In this document: positions 6,308 to 11,018 of the stretch, one piece after another
How the letters are laid out: every line of letters begins with the position of its first letter
Position numbering within the stretch: position 1 is the stretch's first letter
NCBI GenBank assembly: GCA_003240775.1
Contig: QFNI01000088.1
Location: 1 to 11,018 of the forward strand
Origin: Mesorhizobium amorphae
GTDB lineage: Bacteria; Pseudomonadota; Alphaproteobacteria; Rhizobiales; Rhizobiaceae
Direction of reading: 5' to 3'
DNA: 11,018 nucleotides
Notes under the pieces: generated by a model
Seen by the model: only the letters and a program-made list of their open reading frames with translations
Database searches by the model: none
Told to the model about the DNA's origin: nothing
Position numbers and translations under genes: made by a program

Positions 6308-7519
6308 CTACTGCATCAGGCCCTGCTCCTTGGCGCCGGTGGTGTATTCCGCCTCGATGTCGGCCAGCGTTTCCTCGGCCGAGCGACGGCCGGTCAGGAA
6401 GTCGCCGGCATGTGCGCCGATCGCGGTCTGCATGATACCCATGGCGGTAGAAGCAGGATATGCGGGCGCGCCGGCCTGGGCGGACGCGAAGGCGCCCTCG
6501 GAGAGGCGTCCGCGCTTGTAGCCCTTGATCAGCCAGACTGCCGCGTCGTTGGCTTTCTCCACCGTTTCCGCGCTCAGGCCGTGCATGGCCACACGGAAGG
6601 CGGCTTCGGCTTCAGCATCCGTGATGTTCCTGGCGATCGTCACGCCGTCCCACCAGATGGTGGTGGCGGGCTTGCCGCCGGGCGCGGCGGCGGGGGCGGC
6701 CGCCATCGCGATCTTGCCGACGACCTGGCTCTCGTTGGGGTCGTCCATCGCGCCCGCGCGGCTCGCCCAGAGGTTCGCCATGGCGATGCGGCCCTGCTGG
6801 AACTGCTGCTGCACGGTGGTGGAATCCGATGTCAGATATTCGGGGTCCATGTAGGCGGTGAGCTTCTTCATCAGCTCGAGCGATGCAACGCCCGTCGCGT
6901 TGTTGACAATGGGCGCGTTGCCTTCGCCGAAGAACTTTCCGCCCATGCCCATGTAGAGGTTGATGAACTCCATGGAGATGTTGAAGCCCGTCTTGTAGGT
7001 GCCGCCGAGCGGATACTGGACCTTGCCGGACGCCTTGATCTTCTCGGCAGCCGCCAGCACCTCGTCATAGGTCTTAGGCGGCGCGATGTTGAGTTCCTGG
7101 AGGATGTCCTCGCGGTACATCCAGTGCTGGGCATTCACCATCATGGCGACAGCCATCACCTTGCCGTCGATCTTGATGAGCTGGTTGGGGGCGAGATCCC
7201 CGCCGTACTTGGCGACGAGCTCGTCGAGTGGGCGGATGGTGCCGGCGTTGAGAAGGGGCACGACCGTCTCGTTGGCGACGCCGGCGATCTGGTAGAGCGA
7301 GGGGCTGGCCGCAAGGGCTGCGGGCTGCTTCTGCGCGAAATCCTGGTCGAGCTCGGCCTGGAAGTCGCCGCACTCCTTCATGGTGTCGGTCGCGGCCTTC
7401 CAGGCGGGAAAGCCCGCCGTCAGCGACTTGAGCGGCACCGTGTTCTCGAAGGGGCAGGCAGCCTGTGCCGAGCCGGCGAGCAGCGCGAGCGCACCTGCCG
7501 CGAGGATGGCCTTGATCAT
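6308..7519 (-). CDS. Extracellular carbohydrate-binding protein of ABC importer
   Basis: A 403-residue periplasmic solute-binding protein, first gene of the transport operon. The chosen ATG at 7519 directly begins a classical Sec signal peptide (MIKAILAAGALALLAG, cleavage likely after SAQA, residue 20) and has GGGAG eight bases upstream. The in-frame ATG at 7552 would put eleven residues ahead of that signal and is less likely. There is no proper lipobox, although Cys22 follows closely; Cys22 and Cys50 may form a disulfide. The body has features of family 1 sugar-binding proteins: NATGVASLELMKKLTAYMDPEYL, then a QQQFQQGRIAMANLWAS segment, the common 'binding-protein sees the substrate' region. 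It delivers its ligand to the two permeases encoded downstream. The ligand cannot be read from sequence; NTF2-like neighbours hint at something other than a simple hexose. Confidence 0.92.
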   Translation of the reverse strand: MIKAILAAGALALLAGSAQAACPFENTVPLKSLTAGFPAWKAATDTMKECGDFQAELDQDFAQKQPAALAASPSLYQIAGVANETVVPLLNAGTIRPLDELVAKYGGDLAPNQLIKIDGKVMAVAMMVNAQHWMYREDILQELNIAPPKTYDEVLAAAEKIKASGKVQYPLGGTYKTGFNISMEFINLYMGMGGKFFGEGNAPIVNNATGVASLELMKKLTAYMDPEYLTSDSTTVQQQFQQGRIAMANLWASRAGAMDDPNESQVVGKIAMAAAPAAAPGGKPATTIWWDGVTIARNITDAEAEAAFRVAMHGLSAETVEKANDAAVWLIKGYKRGRLSEGAFASAQAGAPAYPASTAMGIMQTAIGAHAGDFLTGRRSAEETLADIEAEYTTGAKEQGLMQ

Positions 7520-7693
7520 TCCCGGAACTCCCATTGCTGCGCGGACAGGCACGCGCCGCCGCGCGGTTGCAGTGTTCGCCCGCCGACTGGTGACCGGAGC
7601 GGACGGATTTCCCTCTTTTGCCGGCTATCTCTCTGGTGGAAGCACCGCATCCGCTGAGGCCGGCTCTTGTTATGGGCAAAAGCTGGCACAGAG

Positions 7694-7730
7694 TGACTAC
7701 GTATGCAAATAGTTTTTGACTACGTATGCA
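7694..7730. promoter_or_regulatory. Tandem 14-bp repeat, candidate LacI-family operator
   Basis: TGACTACGTATGCA occurs twice without mismatch (7694-7707 and 7717-7730), start points 23 bases apart, in the gap between the divergent binding-protein gene and the gene at 7783. Each copy is an imperfect palindrome centred on AC|GT (five of seven positions symmetric) with a central CG, as in many LacI-family operators. The copies end 52 bases before the ATG at 7783 and lie 175 bases upstream of the binding-protein ATG, so one site could govern both directions. A TTGACT at 7716-7721 overlaps the second copy and could be a -35 box for the rightward gene, but no good -10 follows. The cognate regulator is presumably the LacI-type protein at 8811-9839. 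Confidence 0.6.
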
Positions 7731-7782
7731 GCAGGTGCTCATGTGGCAGCGCAGAGAGCGCCACTGAGCTTGGAAACACACC

Positions 7783-8814
7783 ATGACCACTGAAGATTTC
7801 CTGCCCCCCAAGCGTTTCGTGCGGCAAGCACTCGCCCGGATCGCCGAGGCGGGACCGGAGGGTCTGGAGACGAGGCTGGCCGAGGCCTACCACCCCGACG
7901 CCCTCTTTCGTGGCTCGCATCCGCTGAATGAGGTGAGCGGGCTCGACAGCATTCGGGAAACCGTGTGGAGCCCCCTCCTCCACGCCTTTCCGGATCTGGA
8001 GCGGCGCGAGACGATCCTGATCGGCGGACGCAGCGCCATCACGGGAACCGTGATGGTGGCTTCGCTCGGCCATTATTGCGGCAAGTTCCGGCGCGACTGG
8101 CTGGGCATCCCGGCGACGGGGGGTGCCGCCTATCTGCGCTTCGGCGAGGTGCACGAGGTGGCCGACGGGCGCATCCGGCAGACCACGGCGATCTGGGACC
8201 TGCTCGACCTGATGCGGCAGGCGGGCGTGTGGCCGGTGGCGCCGAGCCTGGGCGCCGAGGAGCAATGGCCGGCACCGATCACGGGCGACGGCATCGTGCT
8301 CGGCCAAAGCGACGCGGCGGAATCCGCGGCCAGTCTCGCGCAGACGCTCGCCATGCAGGGAACGCTAGGCGCCTACAACGACGAGGCGATGGCCGGGCGG
8401 CAGGGGCTGCTCGACATGCCGCAGAAGGCGCACTGGCACCCCCGCATGATGTGGTACGGGCCGGCCGGCATCGGCACCGCGCGCGGGCTCGAAGGCTTCG
8501 TGGACGTGCACCAGCTGCCCTTCCGTATCGCCTTTCCGAACCGGCGCGGCGGCAACCACTATCTGCGCATCGGCGACGGGAATTACTCCGCGACCGGCGG
8601 CTGGCCGAGCGTGCTCGCTCAGCACAAAGGGGGCGGCTTCATGGGACTTTCGCCCACGGGCCGCGAGGTCGGCATGCGGGTGATGGACTTCTACCTCCAC
8701 CACGAAGAGCTGATCCGCGAGAACTGGGTGCCGCTCGACATCATCCATCTGCTTTTGCAGATGGATGTGGACGTGTTCGCCCGCATGCGGCAGCTGGTGC
8801 GCCGCGCGGGCTAG
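7783..8814 (+). CDS. Double-domain NTF2/SnoaL-like protein (ester-cyclase family), divergent from transport operon
   Basis: A 343-residue protein with two NTF2-like domains and no signal peptide. Domain 1 (about residues 12-150) contains SGLDSIRETVWSPLLHAFPD (52-71) and LGIPATGGAAYLRF (107-120), followed by DGRIRQTTAIWDLLDLM. Domain 2 (about 190-335) carries WYGPAGIGTARGLEGF (224-239) and FMGLSPTGREVGMRVMDFY (286-304), then ENWVPLDIIHLLLQMDVDVF. Domain 2 aligns by eye with the single-domain protein at 3458-3997. Domain 1 aligns with domain 2 of the protein at 2463-3461, so the two long proteins hold the same domain types in opposite order. The ATG at 7783 has only a weak upstream purine stretch (GGAAA). 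Its TAG stop shares CTAG (8811-8814) with the stop of the convergent repressor gene. Likely co-regulated with the operon via the repeats at 7694-7730. The function is unassigned; an intracellular isomerase, cyclase or hydratase-like role is possible. Confidence 0.82.
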   Translation: MTTEDFLPPKRFVRQALARIAEAGPEGLETRLAEAYHPDALFRGSHPLNEVSGLDSIRETVWSPLLHAFPDLERRETILIGGRSAITGTVMVASLGHYCGKFRRDWLGIPATGGAAYLRFGEVHEVADGRIRQTTAIWDLLDLMRQAGVWPVAPSLGAEEQWPAPITGDGIVLGQSDAAESAASLAQTLAMQGTLGAYNDEAMAGRQGLLDMPQKAHWHPRMMWYGPAGIGTARGLEGFVDVHQLPFRIAFPNRRGGNHYLRIGDGNYSATGGWPSVLAQHKGGGFMGLSPTGREVGMRVMDFYLHHEELIRENWVPLDIIHLLLQMDVDVFARMRQLVRRAG

Positions 8815-9839
8815 AGCAGCCGAGCCGAGCCGCGCACCACGAGGCGCGCGGGAAGCACGGTGGCGCGCTTTTGGATCTCGCCGCTTTCGAGCTGGTCCAT
8901 CAGGGTCGCGACCGTCATCTCGACCATCCGGAGCACGGGCTGCTCGACCGTGGTGAGCGCATAGGCGCCCGACGCCGCGGGCGGCACGTCGTCGTAGCCG
9001 ACCACAGACACGTCTTCCGGCACGCGCAGACTCAACTCGTTGCGCAAGGTGTCGATCACCGCAAAGGCCATGTGGTCGGACACGACGAACACGGCGTCCG
9101 GCTTGAGCGCGCCACCGAAGAGCTTTCGCGTGGCGGCGGCCGCCCCTTCCGGCGTGAAGAGGCCAACGCCCCGCGCCCACACGGCCAAGCCCCGTTCGGC
9201 GAGGCCGGTGTAGAAGCCGGCCTCGCGGTCGCGGCTGGTCGAGGCATCCTCCCAGCCTGCGACGAAGGCGATGCGCTTGTGGCCGTTGTCGGCCAAAAAG
9301 TGAGCCGCCATGCGCCCGCCCGCGACGTTGTCGGAGGTGACGCTCGATGCCGGCGAGGATGCCGCGTAGCGGTTGAATTGCACGACCGGGATGCCGGTAT
9401 CCGCGCAGCGCTGGGCGAGGTCGGAGGACAGCGTGGCCGACACCATCACGATCGCATCCACCTGATATTGCAGGATTTGTTCCACCACCGCGTCCTGCGT
9501 GCCCGGATCGGTCATGAAGAGGAGCACGTGGAAGCCCTTCTCCTGGAGCGCGCGCGACATTCCTTCCAGCACCAGCGCGTAGAAGGGATCGTCCAGATAG
9601 GCGACCAGCACGGCGACGAGCTGCGAGCGCCCGCTGATCATCGCGCGCGCAAGCGCGTTCGGCCGATAGCCGAGCGCCTGAGCGGAGGCGAGCACGCGGG
9701 CGCGCGTCTCGTCTGATACGGAAGCGCCTGGATTGAAGGTGCGGCTCACCGCCGACTGCGAGACCTTCGCATGGCGCGCCACATCGCCCGATGTCACCGT
9801 CCCCTTTGCCAGATGCTTTTTCCCTTGAAATTCTGCCAA
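8811..9839 (-). CDS. LacI-family transcriptional repressor
   Basis: A 342-residue LacI/GalR-type regulator. The N-terminal DNA-binding domain (about residues 14-68) shows the canonical helix-turn-helix VTSGDVARHAKVSQSAVSRTF (15-35) and hinge LGYRPNALARAM. The rest is a sugar-binding-protein-like effector domain, with LVAVLVAYLDDPFYALVLEG at its start, FVAGWEDASTSRDREAGF and DAVFVVSDHMAFAVIDTL, ending in VVRGS. Such proteins bind operator DNA and release it on binding a sugar or sugar derivative. The start is taken as TTG 9839, the most upstream start codon in frame without an ATG. A GTG at 9797 with AGGGG just ahead is an alternative but would cut into the HTH. The ATG at 9843 is in another frame. 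It converges on the NTF2-like gene, sharing CTAG for both stops, and most likely controls this locus through the repeats at 7694-7730. Confidence 0.92.
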   Translation of the reverse strand: MAEFQGKKHLAKGTVTSGDVARHAKVSQSAVSRTFNPGASVSDETRARVLASAQALGYRPNALARAMISGRSQLVAVLVAYLDDPFYALVLEGMSRALQEKGFHVLLFMTDPGTQDAVVEQILQYQVDAIVMVSATLSSDLAQRCADTGIPVVQFNRYAASSPASSVTSDNVAGGRMAAHFLADNGHKRIAFVAGWEDASTSRDREAGFYTGLAERGLAVWARGVGLFTPEGAAAATRKLFGGALKPDAVFVVSDHMAFAVIDTLRNELSLRVPEDVSVVGYDDVPPAASGAYALTTVEQPVLRMVEMTVATLMDQLESGEIQKRATVLPARLVVRGSARLL

Positions 9840-10127
9840 GCATGACGAGGGGCAGCACTTATAAATGCATATAGCGGCTCACGACGGACAGCTCGAATAA
9901 GGGACCGAGTATCGTTGTTTGGCGCTATTCTGTTGTGAACGGCTTGAAAAGACTGCGTCACTCTCGCGCGGGACGTTGTACAAGTTATTCGTACACGCGT
10001 CGATCAAACTCCGCCTGGGCGCCGTCATGGTGCCCAAGTTTGGCCCGGCTTCCCTGAGACCGAAAGCTGTCAGTCAGCCATCGAGGTATGATGGCGGATA
10101 GCTGCCGTTCCGCAGCTGATCCTCCTA
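9840..10127. other. Gene-poor region upstream of repressor
   Basis: These 288 bases contain no gene I can support; a 60-codon frame at 9919-10101 has no RBS or recognisable motif. On the minus strand an AT-rich TATATGCATTTATAAG stretch (9858-9873) upstream of the repressor start is the best -10 candidate, though no good -35 is seen. It includes TATGCA, also found at the end of the 14-bp repeats at 7694-7730, so weak autoregulation is possible. A short inverted repeat TGTAC-N9-GTACA lies at 9977-9995. Confidence 0.45.
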
Positions 10128-10145
10128 GGGTCAGGACCCATTGAT
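10128..10145 (+). repeat. Left terminal inverted repeat of second IS
   Basis: Starts GGGTCAGGACCCATTGA right after TA of CTAG; 16 of 18 positions match the inverted right end. Confidence 0.88.
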
Positions 10146-10187
10146 GTGAGCGTCGTGATCTGATTCAGGCTCCGCGAGGAGACTGGG

Positions 10188-10945
10188 ATGAGCGACTTGT
10201 TTTGGCTGACGAATGAGCAGATCGAGCGGCTGCGGCCGTTCTTTCCCAAGAGCCATGGCAAGCCGCGGGTGGATGACCGGCGGGTGCTGAGCGGCATCGT
10301 GTTCGTCAACCGCAACGGGCTGCGCTGGTGTGATGCGCCCAAGGACTACGGGCCTCACAAGACACTGTACAACCGGTGGAAGCGCTGGGGCAGGGCGGGC
10401 GTGTTTACGCGGATGATGGAGGGGCTGGCGGCGGTCGGCGCTGAGCCAAGGACGGTGATGATCGATGCGACGTACCTGAAGGCACACCGCACGGCATCCA
10501 GCCTGCGGGTAAAAAGGGGGATCTCGGTCGCCTGATCGGGCGCACCAAAGGCGGCATGAACACCAAGCTCCATGCCGTTGCCGATGCGAACGGCCGCCCG
10601 TTGAGCTTCTTCATGACCGCCGGCCAGGTCAGCGACTACACCGGCGCAGCAGCGTTGATGGATGACCTGCCCAAGGCACAGTGGCTGCTCGCAGACCGCG
10701 GCTATGACGCCGACTGGTTCAGGGACGCCTTGCAGGCGAAAGGCATCCAGCCCTGCATCCCGGGCCGGCGATCACGCAACGAGCCGGTCAGGTACGACAA
10801 GCGCCGCTACCGACGCCGCAGTCGCATCGAGATCATGTTCGGTCGTCTCAAGGATTGGCGCCGCGTCGCCAACCGCTACGACCGCTGCCCGACCGTCTTC
10901 TTCTCCGCCATCGCCCTCGCTGCCACCGTCATCTTCTGGCTGTGA
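10188..10945 (+). CDS. IS5-family DDE transposase, split into two frames (likely -1 frameshift)
   Basis: The first frame starts at ATG 10188 (GAGGAG six to twelve bases upstream) with LTNEQIERLRPFF and holds the first catalytic aspartate in VMIDATYLKAH, ending in a TGA at 10533-10535. The second frame, offset by -1, is open through the AAAAAGGGGG run (10511-10520). From there it reads KKGDLGRLIGRTKGGMNTKLHAVAD, given here in family terms as the usual LIGRTKGG block, then WLLADRGYDAD (second aspartate) and RIEIMFGRLKDWRRVA (glutamate), stopping at TGA 10943-10945 inside the right repeat. Related transposases carry the KKGDLG segment in one continuous protein, so joining the frames within the A run restores a full-length enzyme of roughly 250 residues. 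The ATG at 10556 is internal and not a real start. Programmed slippage is favoured; a one-base deletion is the alternative. Confidence 0.85.
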
Positions 10946-10962
10946 TCAACGAGTCCTGACCC
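10945..10962 (-). repeat. Right terminal inverted repeat of second IS
   Basis: On the minus strand it begins GGGTCAGGACTCGTTGA and abuts TA of CTAG. Its inner end touches the transposase stop codon. Confidence 0.88.
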
Positions 10963-11018
10963 TAGATCTACAAGGCGCTGATCCAGCGACGCCTGAGACC
11001 AGGATATCAACGCTTAAT
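10963..11018. other. Flank beyond second IS, unassigned
   Basis: The last 56 bases are too short to interpret. One frame reads IYKALIQRRLRPGYQRL without a stop from 10966 and could be coding, but the codon before it in the re-joined target is TAG, so no continuous gene across the insertion is evident. Confidence 0.3.

Larger units (their letters stand above)
10128..10962 (+). mobile_element. Second IS5-family insertion sequence, complete
   Basis: An 835-bp element whose ends begin GGGTCAGGAC. Left end 10128-10145 and inverted right end 10945-10962 match at 16 of 18 positions, the outer ten perfectly. Both ends abut TA inside CTAG (10125-10128 and 10962-10965), the same target rule as the first element. 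The single transposase gene in two frames fills the element. Its terminal repeats and protein differ clearly from the IS at 1473-2314, so the two are different IS species of one family and do not form a simple composite transposon. Confidence 0.9.

Noticed and set aside
6266..7657. Plus-strand frame of 463 codons opposite the binding-protein gene
   Set aside because: Shadow of a secure binding protein with signal peptide.
7965..9716. Long plus-strand open frame (583 codons) across the NTF2-like and repressor genes
   Set aside because: It spans two well-supported genes in other frames and has arginine/alanine-rich shadow composition with no domain.
8365..9858. Minus-strand frame of 497 codons over the repressor
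   Set aside because: It is out of frame with the clear LacI-family protein and has no recognisable sequence, although it begins with a conventional ATG-containing region.
9919..10101. 60-codon plus-strand frame upstream of the second IS
   Set aside because: No ribosome-binding site, no recognisable domain, mixed composition.
1473..10962. Composite transposon carrying the sugar locus
   Set aside because: The two IS elements have different terminal repeats and transposases, and each has its own TA/CTAG flanks, so they inserted independently.

Overview
The window looks like a GC-rich chromosomal or large-plasmid region from a proteobacterium, most likely an alphaproteobacterium (rhizobial or sphingomonad type). 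This is judged from codon usage, the style of the sugar ABC operon and the IS5-family transposases. No rRNA, tRNA, CRISPR array, integrase or plasmid-replication gene is visible, so the assignment is an inference.

Left part (1-2314): accessory DNA. The window opens inside the C-terminal SLOG domain of a ThsA-like SIR2-SLOG protein. A ThsB-like TIR protein follows with an ATGA overlap. Together they form a type I Thoeris anti-phage system: ThsB makes a cyclic ADP-ribose signal on infection, and ThsA senses it and destroys NAD+. About 500 bases without a recognisable gene follow, holding one possible structured element. Then comes a complete IS5-family insertion sequence (1473-2314) with 17-bp perfect terminal repeats, inserted at CTAG, its transposase split across two frames.

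Middle part (2463-9839): a LacI-regulated carbohydrate-uptake locus. The minus-strand operon reads substrate-binding protein, permease, permease, a single-domain NTF2/SnoaL-like protein, then a double-domain NTF2/SnoaL-like protein. The last four genes are joined by short gaps or 4-base overlaps. A second double-domain NTF2/SnoaL-like gene diverges from it, and a LacI-family repressor gene converges on that one so tightly that one CTAG supplies both stop codons. A perfect 14-bp repeat (TGACTACGTATGCA, two copies 23 bp apart) sits between the divergent transcription units and is the best candidate operator. A strong hairpin separates the binding-protein gene from the permeases. No transport ATPase and no recognisable sugar-catabolic enzyme is present. 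Instead there are five NTF2-like domains on three proteins, with the two domain types in opposite order in the two long proteins. This is the least ordinary feature of the window.

Right part (9840-11018): a gene-poor stretch of about 290 bases containing the repressor's upstream region, then a second IS5-family element (10128-10962). It has different ends from the first but again sits at CTAG and again has a transposase split at an A5G5 run. The last 56 bases are uninterpretable flank.
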